Positions 45,727 to 54,334 of a stretch of 64,000 nt of DNA are shown piece after piece. A program made the position numbers and the translations under genes. The DNA lies in assembly GCF_004137685.1 (NCBI RefSeq), contig NZ_QYBB01000015.1, forward strand, positions 1-64,000, written 5' to 3'. Under the pieces are notes generated by a model that saw nothing but the letters and a program-made list of their open reading frames with translations, made no database searches and was not told where the DNA came from. The DNA comes from Lichenibacterium minor. GTDB taxonomy: Bacteria > Pseudomonadota > Alphaproteobacteria > Rhizobiales > Beijerinckiaceae. How positions within the stretch are numbered: the stretch's first letter is position 1; every line of letters begins with the position of its first letter.

Positions 45727-47175
45727 CTACTGCTGCAGTTGGATGGGGGCACCCGGCTTGCCGCCCTCCGCGGGCGCGATCACCAGATAGCGCTTCGCGA
45801 CCCCGCCGTCGCCCGTCACGATCTGTCGGATCGGCCCGACCGCGTTGACGATGGCGGCGCCGGCCGGATTGGTCATGAAGCTGGCGAGCGGCTGGAGCGC
45901 CCCCGTGCCTTTGGCGTCGTCGGCTAGGGCCAAGACATAGGGCTGCTTCGGCTTCAGTCCCGTCACGGCGGCCTGGAGCACCTGGACGAGGCCCTGATCG
46001 AACAGCGACACCTGGGTGTCCGCCTTGGCGACCGCACTCCCGAGCGTGAGATGGGCGGCATTCGCGGCGACGCCGAGCGGCTGCAGGTTCTCGGTGCCGG
46101 GACCCTCGGGCACGGCGTCCGGCACGTAGGCCACGCCCTGCGGCGCTTGGCCGATCGGAATCGTGGCCGTGACAGTGTTGGTCAGCGTGTCGATAGCCGC
46201 GACCGCATCGGCGTTCTCGAGGCCGACGTAGATCCGCGTGCCATCGCCCGACGGCCAGAGCCCGTGAGGCAGCGCGCCGGTCGGAATCTCGGCCACCTGG
46301 GCGAAGCTGGCGGTGTCGAAGACCTTCACGACGTTGAGGCCTCCCACCGTCACATAGGCGAACTGGCCGTGAGCGTTGCGCACGATGTTGACGTGGTTGG
46401 TGATGGGGCCGGTGTCGATGGTCTTCAGCACCGCGAAAGGGGGCTTGGCGTCGAACACCATGGTCCGGCCGATGTCCTTCAGGGTTAACCAGACCTGACG
46501 ACCGTCCGGCGTCGCTGCGACGTCGGGGCTGAACGGGCTATCCTGCTTGACGTGGCCGACAACCGCATGATCGGCGGTCGACACCACGACGGTCTCGGGC
46601 GTGAAGCTCGACACCACATAGGCGTAGATGCCGTCGGGCGAGAAGATCACCATGCCGGGGCCGTTCGGCACCGTGATGCGGCTCTTCTCGGCATAGGTGG
46701 CAGCGTCCAGCACCGCGATGTAGTTCTCGCCGCGCACGCTGACCCAGACTTCCCGGCCGTCCGGCGTGAAGAAGGCCTCGTGCGGCGAGCGGCCCACGTA
46801 GGTAGTGTGTTTCACCGCGTTGGTGGCCGTGTCGATGAACGTGACCGAGTTCGAGCCGATCGACACCGACAGCAGGGTCTTATGGTCGGGTGAGAAGCCC
46901 ATGCCGTGGACGAGGAGCTGGCCGCGGTAGAGGGGGCTCAGGTTGCCAGGGGTCTGGTCTCCGAGCCGGATCACGCCGAGCAGCTTGTTGTCCGCGGGGT
47001 CGATCACCGACACGGTGTTGGAGAACTGGTCCGATGTGTAGAAGCGGTCGCGATGGCTGACGGGGATGTCCGGCGACGCGGCGAGGCCGGGGACCTGTCC
47101 GGCTCGGGCCTGGGGGAGAATGACGGCGAGCGACGCGGCGGTGCCGAGCAGCAGGGCGGCGAGTGAGGATCTCAT
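45727..47175 (-). CDS. Secreted YVTN-type beta-propeller protein
   Basis: A 482-residue protein with a signal peptide (about 1-26). Repeated beta-propeller blades (about 35-365) carry motifs such as SNTVSVIDPADNKLLGVIRL, NSVTFIDTATNAV and LPHGLWPSGDGTRIYVGLEN, as in YncE/cytochrome d1-like domains. The C-terminal 110 residues form a separate beta domain. It is exported to the periplasm or surface; the ligand is unknown. It starts 1 base after the DUF305 stop (TGAGATG), so the two are translationally linked. It is likely part of the regulon controlled by the sigma factor encoded after it. Confidence 0.85.
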   Translation of the reverse strand: MRSSLAALLLGTAASLAVILPQARAGQVPGLAASPDIPVSHRDRFYTSDQFSNTVSVIDPADNKLLGVIRLGDQTPGNLSPLYRGQLLVHGMGFSPDHKTLLSVSIGSNSVTFIDTATNAVKHTTYVGRSPHEAFFTPDGREVWVSVRGENYIAVLDAATYAEKSRITVPNGPGMVIFSPDGIYAYVVSSFTPETVVVSTADHAVVGHVKQDSPFSPDVAATPDGRQVWLTLKDIGRTMVFDAKPPFAVLKTIDTGPITNHVNIVRNAHGQFAYVTVGGLNVVKVFDTASFAQVAEIPTGALPHGLWPSGDGTRIYVGLENADAVAAIDTLTNTVTATIPIGQAPQGVAYVPDAVPEGPGTENLQPLGVAANAAHLTLGSAVAKADTQVSLFDQGLVQVLQAAVTGLKPKQPYVLALADDAKGTGALQPLASFMTNPAGAAIVNAVGPIRQIVTGDGGVAKRYLVIAPAEGGKPGAPIQLQQ

Positions 47176-47176
47176 C

Positions 47177-47617
47177 TCAATGACCTTTGGATATCGGGTT
47201 CTGCATGCCGCCCATCGACATGGTGGGCATGGAGGCATGCGTTTTGATGCCACCGGCGGGCGGCGCCGGTGGCAGGCTCGCCAGGGCGTCGCGCATCACG
47301 ACGATCTCCTGACGCTGCTCGACGATGATGGCCTGGGCCAGCCGGCGAAGCCTCTCGTCGTGGCCGAAGCGGAGTTCGGCCTCGGCCATGTCGATCGCCC
47401 CTTGATGGTGTGGGATCATCATGGCGGCGAAGTCCCGGTCGGGATCGCCGCTGAGCGGCGCCATCATGGCGCGATCCATCGTCGCCATGGCGGCATCCAT
47501 CATCGCGGTGAACGTATCGGCCCCCGCGATGGCGACGACCGGACGTACAAGACCCAGGGTCCCCGCGGCGATGACGATGACCGTCGCGGCACGAAGACGA
47601 AGACGGTTGGATGCCAT
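47177..47617 (-). CDS. DUF305 family exported protein
   Basis: A 146-residue protein with an N-terminal signal or anchor (about 10-30) and a DUF305 helical domain containing MMIPHHQGAIDMAEAELRFG. The C-terminal tail is Met-rich (SMPTMSMGGMQNPISKGH). His- and Met-rich DUF305 proteins such as CopM are linked to copper binding, so a periplasmic metal role is plausible. GGAG precedes the start. It lies between the NTF2-like and beta-propeller genes of the ECF operon. Confidence 0.88.
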   Translation of the reverse strand: MASNRLRLRAATVIVIAAGTLGLVRPVVAIAGADTFTAMMDAAMATMDRAMMAPLSGDPDRDFAAMMIPHHQGAIDMAEAELRFGHDERLRRLAQAIIVEQRQEIVVMRDALASLPPAPPAGGIKTHASMPTMSMGGMQNPISKGH

Positions 47618-47647
47618 GGCAGGACTCCGGCCGATTTGATTGCTGGA

Positions 47648-48076
47648 TCAATACTTACCGTTGGGATCGACCTGCCAGATTTCGTCGACGAGCTTGCCGT
47701 CCGTGTAGAGCATGACGTAACGCACCTTGACGGCGTTCTTGCCGGCGAAGACGACGTTGGCCGTCACCGTGGCGCCCTTGGGGTTCGCGGCCTCGCTCAG
47801 GTCCGACACCGTCGCCTTCTGGTCGCCCTGGGCCGACGTGAACTTGGTCCAGACCGGCTTCTGCGCATCGACTGAGGCGTAGGTGCCGTCGAGCGGGCCG
47901 CCGATCCAGTGCAGGGTGGCGCCCGGAGCGGTCGAGGCCATGACGGCGGCGACGTCGCCCTTGGCGATGGCGGCGATGTGGGCCTGGGCCATGTCGGCGG
48001 CCGGGCCTGCCACTGCAGGCGCGGACAGGGCTGCGAGGGCGAGGGGCACGAGGGCGAGAGAGGCAGTCTTCATCAC
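47648..48076 (-). CDS. Exported NTF2/SnoaL-like protein
   Basis: A 142-residue protein with a signal peptide (about 1-23) and a single NTF2-like fold (HIAAIAKGDVAAVMASTAPG, ATLHWIGGPLDGTY and VKVRYVMLYTDGKLVDEIWQ). Stand-alone NTF2-like domains bind small hydrophobic ligands or act as isomerase-like folds; the role here is unknown. It is the first gene of the five-gene ECF operon, downstream of an ECF-type promoter. Two adjacent Met codons (48076, 48073) could serve as start. Confidence 0.85.
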   Translation of the reverse strand: MMKTASLALVPLALAALSAPAVAGPAADMAQAHIAAIAKGDVAAVMASTAPGATLHWIGGPLDGTYASVDAQKPVWTKFTSAQGDQKATVSDLSEAANPKGATVTANVVFAGKNAVKVRYVMLYTDGKLVDEIWQVDPNGKY

Positions 48077-48113
48077 GTCGGCATCTCCGTATCGAAGGGG
48101 TAACGGAGAGAGA

Positions 48114-48139
48114 GACGCCGCCGTGTCCGGGTTTATTCC
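48114..48139 (-). promoter_or_regulatory. ECF-type promoter of the sigma operon
   Basis: On the minus strand, GGAATAAA (48139-48132) is followed by CGTC (48117-48114), giving GGAAT-N17-CGTC. This matches the GGAA/CGT pattern of ECF-recognised promoters. It lies 38-63 bases in front of the NTF2-like gene start. The likely reader is the ECF factor encoded in the same operon. Confidence 0.6.
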
Positions 48140-48829
48140 AATGCTGCAATCCCATTTTGTCGAGCGGAGCGTCAGGGGCCGCCCTTTTTCGCTGCGTCGA
48201 CGATGTCGTCAGCCGTGACGGTGGCGATCCGCCCGTCGTCACGGCAAAGATGGCGAGCCCGCCAAAACGAGACCGCGCCGACCGGTCGTCCCCGTTCGTC
48301 GATAGCCTGAGGTGGAGGCGCATCGCCGTCCGGCAAAATCCGCAGGAGATCGTCACAGCGGGCCGCGACCGGGATGGCGGGCGGACCCGCCGCGTCGACC
48401 GCCTTCGAGCCGTCGTGGATGATACAGGCATGGAAAGCAGAGCCGTTCCACGGAACGCGCTACCAGCATGGCACCGCCGACCACGATCGGCACGGACACC
48501 ATCAACATGCCGAGACGTTGGGTCAGCTCAATTATCGATACGAAGGCGGGAAACCTGCCCCCTGGAGGTCGCGGCGAGCACGGCCACGGCCGCCGACGAC
48601 CTATAGGCCCTGGTGGCGGGATCACCGGCCAAAGCGGACTCCGGCACCGGCCCGCCGGTCCCCTCAGCACCGCGCCGAAGCCGACCTTCATCAGCGCCAG
48701 CGGGTCGTTGGAACGCTCGCCATCGCGCCAAGCGTCGAACTTGCCCGACTGGTAGCCGCCCGGCCAGGACCGGGAAGACCGAACCCACGCCGATCCCACC
48801 ACCTCCTCCCGATGTCGTCGTCCGGCTCT
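48140..48829. other. Gap between the ECF operon and dsbA-like gene
   Basis: These 690 bases hold no supported gene. A minus-strand frame of about 150 codons (48353-48802) contains KFDAWRDGERSNDPLALMKV followed by GFGAVLRGPAG, which looks protein-like. The rest of it is Pro/Arg-rich without a fold or a proper start, so it may be a decayed gene. Confidence 0.45.
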
Positions 48830-49468
48830 TCAGCCGCCGGTCTTGGCCCGTGCCCTGGCCTTGGCGACGGCGTCCTTGAACCCGTCGTAGTCGAGCGCCT
48901 GCGCGACCTTGAAGGGACCGATCAGGAACACGGGCGTGCCCTCGAGCCCGAGCGCGTCGGCTTCCGCCAGATTGCGCTTGAGCAGCGCGTCGATGTCGGC
49001 CGCATGCGCCTTGGCGTCCGCCTCGAGCCGGTCCATGTCGACGCCCGACGCCGCGATGGCCGCCCGCATCTGCTCCTCCGGGATGCGCCGGCCCGGGATC
49101 GCCATCAGGGCGGCGTGCACGGCGTCGTACTTGCCCTGGTACTTGGCCGCGAGCGCCATCCTGGCGCCGTAGGTCGACGCCGGCGTCAGGATGGGCCAAT
49201 CCTTGTAGACGAGGCGCACGCCGTGGTCCGTCGCGACCAGCTTGGCGAGGTCCGGCGCCGCGTGTTTGCAGAAGGGGCAGTTGTAGTCGAGAAAGGCCAC
49301 GACCGTGATGTCGCCCTTCGGGTTGCCGGCCACGGGCGCGTCCGGGTCGTGCAGGATCTGGTTCACGTCGATTCCGTCGCTCCAGGCCGGCGTGGCGCGG
49401 AGCAGCGGCGCCGCCGCGAGGGCCAGGGCGCAGGCCGTGATCGTCCAGTTGAAGCTGCGTCGGTTCAT
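48830..49468 (-). CDS. DsbA-family periplasmic thiol oxidoreductase
   Basis: A 212-residue exported protein with a signal peptide (about 1-29). A thioredoxin-fold DsbA domain carries the active site CPFC (in DYNCPFCKHAAPDLAKL) and a cis-Pro in GTPVFLIG. It belongs to the DsbA/DsbG/ScsC-like group. GAGGAG precedes the start. It follows dsbD after 24 bases on the same strand, so DsbD probably keeps it reduced, as for ScsC/DsbG-type isomerase or reductase functions. Confidence 0.92.
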   Translation of the reverse strand: MNRRSFNWTITACALALAAAPLLRATPAWSDGIDVNQILHDPDAPVAGNPKGDITVVAFLDYNCPFCKHAAPDLAKLVATDHGVRLVYKDWPILTPASTYGARMALAAKYQGKYDAVHAALMAIPGRRIPEEQMRAAIAASGVDMDRLEADAKAHAADIDALLKRNLAEADALGLEGTPVFLIGPFKVAQALDYDGFKDAVAKARARAKTGG

Positions 49469-49492
49469 CGGATCGGTCTCCTCGGGTGACGT

Positions 49493-51307
49493 TCAGGTTG
49501 AGGGCAGGCCGGCGCGGTCGAGAGCGCGGTCGAAGGCGGCGCGGCTCGGCTCGCCGACGAGGCGGGTGCCGGGGATCTCGGCGCCCCGCGACAGGAACAG
49601 GACGGTGGGCGGCCCGACCACGTCGAAGCGGCTCATCAAGGCGCGGGCGCCGGCGTCGGACGCCGTCACGTCGGCGCGGATCAAGAGCACGCCCGCGGCG
49701 AGCGGCGCCCGCACGGCGGGGTCGGCCAGCACGTCGCGCTCGAAGGCCCGGCAGGCGGTGCACCACGCGGCGGAGAAGTCGACCATCACGGGTCGGCCTG
49801 CGGCCCCGGCCAGGCTGGCGTCGAGCGCCTCGGGCGAGCGAACGACCGCGGCCTCCACGACAGGCATGGCCCCCGCGACGGTCTCGCCGCGGGCCAGGAA
49901 GCCGAGCGGCTGCAGAGGGTCCGAGGCGCCGCCCGCCGCGCCGACCAGCAGCGCGAGGCCGTACGCGGTCGCGACGAGGCCGGCCGCCTTGCGCAGGCGG
50001 AGTGCGGTGACGGCACCGGGCGCGAGCGCGTCGAGGCCGCCGACCACGACGCCGGTCCCGACCGCGAGAACGCCCCAGAGCGCGAGGCTCGCGGAATCCG
50101 GCAGCGCGCGCCCGGCGACGCCGATCGCCAGCGCCAGGAACACCACGCCGAACGCCTGTCGCACCGCCAGTAGCCAGGGGCCCGAGCGCGGCAGCAGCTT
50201 CGAGCCGAATGTGCCGGCGACGACGAGCGGCAGGCCCATGCCGAGGCCGAGCGCGAACAGCGCGGAGGCGCCGCGCAGGGCGTCGCCGGTGCGCGCGACG
50301 TAGAGCAGTGCAGCGGCGAGCGGGTGCGTGACGCAGGGCCCGACCACCAGGGCCGACACGAAGCCGAGCGCGGCCGCGCCGGCGAGGGTGCCCCGCCGCG
50401 CGGGTGAGATGCCGGACAGGCGGGTCGCCAGCGCGCTCGGGACCTGTAGCTCGAAGAGCCCGAACATGGACAGCGCCAGGACGGCGTAGAGCGCCGCGGT
50501 GGCGAGGAGCACGGCCGGCCGCTGCAGCGCCGCCTGCAGGCTCTCGCCCGACCACGCCGCCGCCACCCCTACGAGCGCGTAGGCGGAGGCAGAGGCCAGC
50601 ACGTAGCAGCACGAGAGCAGGAAGCCCCGCGCCGCCGTGGGCCGGCCACCGTTCGCCAGGGCGCCGGCTAGGATCGGCACCATCGGGAACACGCAGGGTG
50701 TGAGGCTGAGCAGCAGCCCGAGGCCGAAGAAGGTCGCGAGGGTCGGCAGCAGGGCGCCCGACAGCGACGGCCCGGAAAACGATGCGGGGGCGGGCGATGC
50801 GGGGGCGGGGGCGGCCTCGACGGGGGCTGGTGCCGCGACCGGCGCGGAGGAGACCGGCGCGTCGGCCAGGACGGGCGCCGCCGCGGCCTCGACCGCGAGC
50901 GTGACGGGGTCGACGCGGCTCGCCACCGGCGGGTAGCACAGCCCGCGGTCCGAACACCCCTGGTACGACACGATCAGGTCGCCGGATGGCGGCAGATCGT
51001 GCGCCGCCACGGTCGCGTGGGCCGCGCCGCGGTATACCTCGCTCGGGCCGAAGGTGGGATCGTCCTCGGAAAGGCCCGGCGGGTCGGCGACCGGCACGGG
51101 CCCCCCGTCCGCGGTCGCTGCGGCGATGCGGTCGCGGTAGAGGTGGGCGTCGGGCGCGATGGTCCAGTCGAGCGCGAGGCCGCCGTCCGCCGCCCTTGCC
51201 GCCGACAGGTGGAACACCTGCTCGGCCGTCGGGGGACGGGAGGCCGCGTGGGCCGCGGTGGCTCCGAGGCCGAGGAGGCAGGCGAAGAAGATGCGGCGGA
51301 GCGCCAT
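49493..51307 (-). CDS. dsbD: Protein-disulfide reductase DsbD (ScsB-like)
   Basis: A 604-residue protein with a signal peptide, an N-terminal periplasmic alpha domain with the Cys pair CSDRGLCYPP, a central membrane domain of about eight helices (about 185-440, with TPCVFPM and PCVTHP), and a C-terminal thioredoxin domain with WCTACR. It passes electrons from cytoplasmic thioredoxin to periplasmic partners, here most likely the DsbA-like protein encoded next. The gene is divergent from a two-component pair with a regulator box in the shared intergenic region. Confidence 0.93.
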   Translation of the reverse strand: MALRRIFFACLLGLGATAAHAASRPPTAEQVFHLSAARAADGGLALDWTIAPDAHLYRDRIAAATADGGPVPVADPPGLSEDDPTFGPSEVYRGAAHATVAAHDLPPSGDLIVSYQGCSDRGLCYPPVASRVDPVTLAVEAAAAPVLADAPVSSAPVAAPAPVEAAPAPASPAPASFSGPSLSGALLPTLATFFGLGLLLSLTPCVFPMVPILAGALANGGRPTAARGFLLSCCYVLASASAYALVGVAAAWSGESLQAALQRPAVLLATAALYAVLALSMFGLFELQVPSALATRLSGISPARRGTLAGAAALGFVSALVVGPCVTHPLAAALLYVARTGDALRGASALFALGLGMGLPLVVAGTFGSKLLPRSGPWLLAVRQAFGVVFLALAIGVAGRALPDSASLALWGVLAVGTGVVVGGLDALAPGAVTALRLRKAAGLVATAYGLALLVGAAGGASDPLQPLGFLARGETVAGAMPVVEAAVVRSPEALDASLAGAAGRPVMVDFSAAWCTACRAFERDVLADPAVRAPLAAGVLLIRADVTASDAGARALMSRFDVVGPPTVLFLSRGAEIPGTRLVGEPSRAAFDRALDRAGLPST

Positions 51308-51345
51308 GGCGGGTCTCGGACGGCGACGATGGAATCACCTTGGGA

Positions 51346-51374
51346 CCCGAGCTTAAGCCAGCCTTAAGCTCGGG
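51346..51374. promoter_or_regulatory. CTTAAG-N5-CTTAAG regulator box within a 12-base palindrome
   Basis: Between the divergent dsbD and response-regulator genes lies CTTAAG-N5-CTTAAG (51352-51368), two half-sites in direct repeat 11 bases apart. This is the arrangement of PmrA/QseB-type OmpR-family boxes. The same bases form a perfect 12-base inverted repeat CCCGAGCTTAAG-N5-CTTAAGCTCGGG (51346-51374). It is the likely site of the regulator encoded at 51399, controlling its own operon and dsbD-dsbA. Confidence 0.6.
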
Positions 51375-51398
51375 AGCGCTCGCCGGGCGGCGGAGGAG

Positions 51399-52064
51399 AT
51401 GATGCGCGTCCTGCTCGTGGAAGACGACGACCTCCTGGCCGACGGCATCGCGGCCGGGCTGGCGCTCGCCGGGGCGACGGTCGACGCCGTCCGCGGCATC
51501 GCCGACGGCCGGCACGCGCTCGGCTGCGGCGCCTACGACGCGGTGGCGCTCGACCTCATGCTGCTCGACGGCTCTGGCCTCGACCTCCTGCGGGACATGC
51601 GCGCGGCGGGCGACCGCACCCCCGTGTTGCTGCTGACCGCGCTTGACGAGGTGGCGGACCGGGTGCGCGGCCTCGACGCGGGCGCGGACGATTACCTCGG
51701 CAAGCCCTTCGACCTCGACGAGCTTGCGGCGCGCCTGCGGGCGCTGGCGCGCCGCAAGGAGGGGCGGGCCGCCGCGAAGATCGCATGGCGCGACCTCGTG
51801 CTCGACCCGGCCACGCTCGGCGCCACGGTGTCGGGGCGGCCCGTGGCGCTGTCGCGCCGCGAGTTCATCGTGCTCCAGGCTCTGGTCGAGAGGCCGGGTG
51901 TCATCCATTCGCGCGCCGAGCTGGAGGAGCGGCTCTACGGCTGGCAGGAGGGCGTCGAAAGCAACGCCGTCGAGGTCTATGTCCATAACCTGCGAAACAA
52001 GGTCGGCCGCGACGCGATCGAGACGGTGCGTGGCCTCGGCTATCGGGCGAGGGTCGCGCCGTGA
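51399..52064 (+). CDS. OmpR-family response regulator (QseB/PmrA-like)
   Basis: A 221-residue regulator with a receiver (acidic VEDDD, phospho-acceptor in ALDLMLLDGSG, LGKPFD) and a winged-helix domain (about 125-218; LSRREFIVLQALVERPGVIH, then VEVYVHNLRNKVG). ATG at 51399 or 51402 could be the start. Similarity in style to QseB/PmrA and TctD fits the CTTAAG-type box just upstream. It overlaps the kinase gene by 4 bases. Confidence 0.93.
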   Translation: MMRVLLVEDDDLLADGIAAGLALAGATVDAVRGIADGRHALGCGAYDAVALDLMLLDGSGLDLLRDMRAAGDRTPVLLLTALDEVADRVRGLDAGADDYLGKPFDLDELAARLRALARRKEGRAAAKIAWRDLVLDPATLGATVSGRPVALSRREFIVLQALVERPGVIHSRAELEERLYGWQEGVESNAVEVYVHNLRNKVGRDAIETVRGLGYRARVAP

Positions 52065-53404
52065 GGTCCCTGCGCCTGCGCCTCTTCGCGATCTTGGCGC
52101 TGGCGACGGGCGCCCTGTGGGTGAGCGCCGTCGTGTGGATTGACCTCGGTACGCGCCGCGAGCTGGAGCACGTGCTCGACACGCGGCTGCAGGAAGCCGC
52201 GCGCATGGTCGACTCGCTCGTCGCGCCGGCCGACGGCGCGCGCACCGCGGTGGCGGCGGCCGACCCGCTGCTTGGGGGCGCGTCGGCGCGCGAGGGCTAC
52301 ACGCACCAGCTGTCGTGCCAGATCTGGTCGCTCGACGGCCGCCTGATGGCGAGCTCCGACAGCGCGCCCGCGGAGGCGCTCGGCCGCGAAGGTGGCTTCT
52401 CGGAGCGGACCATCGATAGCGAGCGCTGGCGCGTCTTCACCGTCGAGGACGCAGCCAAGGGCGTGCGCGTCGTGGTGGGCGACCGGCTCGGGCTGCGCGA
52501 GCGGCTGGTGCGCGACCTGATCAAGGGCCTGCTCGCGCCCGCGGCGCTGATCGTACCGCTGCTGGCGGCGCTGATCTGGGCGAGCCTCGGCAGCGGCCTG
52601 AGGCCGCTGCGCGCCATGGCGCGGGAGGTGGAGGAGCGCGGGGCGGGCGACATGCGCCCGATCGATCCCGGTCACGCGCCGCGTGAGATCCGCCCGCTCG
52701 CCGCCGCGCTCAACGCGCTGCTGCGCCGGCTGGAGGCGGCGCGGGAACACGAGCGCGCCGTCACCGCCATGGCGGCGCACGAGCTGCGCACCCCGCTGGC
52801 TGGGCTGAAGATCCAGGCGCAGGTGGCCCTGGGGACGTCGGACGCGGCCGCGCGCGAGCGTGCCCTGCGCCAGATCCTGGCCGGGGTCGACCGGGCGACG
52901 CGGCTGATCCGACAGCTCCTCGCCGCCTCGCGCCTCGACGCCATGGTGGACGGGGGACGGCGCGACCTCGTCGGCCTCGGCGACGTGCTGGGCGACGTGG
53001 TCGACCCCGCCGCCGACGCCGCCCAGGGCGTGCAGACGCGCGTCGACCCGGGGCTCCTCGCCCTGTCGTGCCACGCCGACCGCGACAGCCTCGCGCTCGC
53101 GCTGCGCAACCTGCATGAGAACGCGGTTCAGCATATGCCGGCAGGCGGCGCCGTGCGCTGGTCCGGGCGACGGGATGGCTGCCGCGTGCTGCTCGCGGTG
53201 GAGGACGAGGGGCCCGGCATCCCGGACGACGAACTGGGGCGCGTGCGCGACCGCTTCTTCCGAGGGCGCCACCGCAGCCCGACCGGGACGGGCCTCGGGC
53301 TCGCCATCGTCGACCTCGCGCTCGGGCGCTGCGGCGGCCGCCTCAGCCTCGCCAACCGCCCGGAAGGGACCGGCCTCAGGGCGGAGGTCGACCTGCCGGC
53401 GTGA
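52061..53404 (+). CDS. Membrane sensor histidine kinase (QseC-like)
   Basis: A 447-residue kinase starting at GTG overlapping the regulator's stop. Two membrane helices (about 8-28 and 155-178) flank a periplasmic sensor region. A HAMP-like linker follows, then HisKA (AMAAHELRTPLAGLK, phospho-acceptor His) and HATPase (NLHENAVQHM, EDEGPGIP, GTGLGLAIVD). All catalytic boxes are intact. The signal is unknown; the divergent dsbD-dsbA suggests thiol or metal (copper) stress in the envelope, as in Scs loci. Confidence 0.93.
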   Translation: MRSLRLRLFAILALATGALWVSAVVWIDLGTRRELEHVLDTRLQEAARMVDSLVAPADGARTAVAAADPLLGGASAREGYTHQLSCQIWSLDGRLMASSDSAPAEALGREGGFSERTIDSERWRVFTVEDAAKGVRVVVGDRLGLRERLVRDLIKGLLAPAALIVPLLAALIWASLGSGLRPLRAMAREVEERGAGDMRPIDPGHAPREIRPLAAALNALLRRLEAAREHERAVTAMAAHELRTPLAGLKIQAQVALGTSDAAARERALRQILAGVDRATRLIRQLLAASRLDAMVDGGRRDLVGLGDVLGDVVDPAADAAQGVQTRVDPGLLALSCHADRDSLALALRNLHENAVQHMPAGGAVRWSGRRDGCRVLLAVEDEGPGIPDDELGRVRDRFFRGRHRSPTGTGLGLAIVDLALGRCGGRLSLANRPEGTGLRAEVDLPA

Positions 53405-53418
53405 AGGCCGGCGCAGCC

Positions 53419-54327
53419 TCAGCCCCAGTTCGCGTTCGGAAAGGCGTCGAGCGGGATCTTGAGGTAGCGGCGCCCGTCGGCTTCTGGCTCGGGCAGGCGC
53501 CCGCCCGCCACGTTGACCTGCAGGGCGTGTAGGATGAGCTTGGGCATCGGCAGCGTTTTGTCGCGCGCCGACCGCAGTTCGGCGTAGGCATCCTCGTCCA
53601 TCCCCGGCGCGACGTGCTTGTTGGACCGCTTCTGCTCTCCCACCGTGCTTTCCCAAGCCGGCTCGCGCCCGCCGGGCTGATAGTCGTGGCCGCAGAACAG
53701 CCGCGTGCCGTCCGGCATGGCGACGATCTCCTGGATCGAGCGCCACAGCTGCCGCGGGTCGCCGCCCGGGAAGTCGGCCCGCGCCGAGCCCGCGTCCGGC
53801 ATGAACAGGGTGTCGTGAATGAAGGCCGCCTCGCCGACCACGTAGGTGACCGAGGCGAGCGTGTGGCCGGGCGACAGGATCACGCGGCACGGCAGGTGCC
53901 CGATCTCGAACCTGTCGCCGTCCGCGAACAGCCGATCCCACTGCGAGCCGTCGCAACGAAAAGCGGCGGGGAGATTGTAAATGCCTCGCCACATGCGCTG
54001 CATCTCGACGGCCAGGGCACCGATGGCGGTGCGGGCGCCGGTGCGGCCCTTGAGGTAGTGTGCCGCCGATAGGTGGTCGGCGTGGGGATGGGTGTCGAGC
54101 ACCCACTCCACCTCGAGGCCGCGCTCGCGCACGGCGTCGAGCAGGGCGTCGGCGCTCGCCGTCGATGTCGATCCGGACTTCTCGTCGTAGTCCAGAATAG
54201 GGTCGATCAGCGCGCAGCGGCCCGTCGCCGGGTCGGCCGCGATGTACTGGATGCTGAAGGTGCGGGGGTCGTAGAAGCCCGTCACCTCGGGGCCGCCCGC
54301 ACGGGTGGGCGAGATGGCGCTCAGCAC
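53419..54327 (-). CDS. Persulfide dioxygenase-like metallo-beta-lactamase-fold protein
   Basis: A 302-residue protein from GTG at 54327 with GAGGAA just upstream. The metal motif HPHADH (in WVLDTHPHADHLSAA), a later His (SPGHTLASV), D in HDTLFMPDAGSARADF and H in LFCGHDYQPGG form an MBL iron site as in ETHE1/Blh. It oxidises glutathione persulfide to sulfite. It starts 8 bases after the SQR-like gene on the same strand and is likely its co-expressed partner. It converges on the kinase gene with a 14-base gap. Confidence 0.9.
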   Translation of the reverse strand: MLSAISPTRAGGPEVTGFYDPRTFSIQYIAADPATGRCALIDPILDYDEKSGSTSTASADALLDAVRERGLEVEWVLDTHPHADHLSAAHYLKGRTGARTAIGALAVEMQRMWRGIYNLPAAFRCDGSQWDRLFADGDRFEIGHLPCRVILSPGHTLASVTYVVGEAAFIHDTLFMPDAGSARADFPGGDPRQLWRSIQEIVAMPDGTRLFCGHDYQPGGREPAWESTVGEQKRSNKHVAPGMDEDAYAELRSARDKTLPMPKLILHALQVNVAGGRLPEPEADGRRYLKIPLDAFPNANWG

Positions 54328-54334
54328 GGCTTCC

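Noticed and set aside
48353..48802. 149-codon minus-strand frame upstream of the ECF operon
   Set aside because: One short stretch looks protein-like, but most of it is Pro/Arg-rich and no start or domain supports a gene.
48528..51986. Frame of over 1100 codons on the minus strand through dsbA and dsbD
   Set aside because: It is out of frame with both genes and its translation is Arg/Gly/Pro-rich noise.
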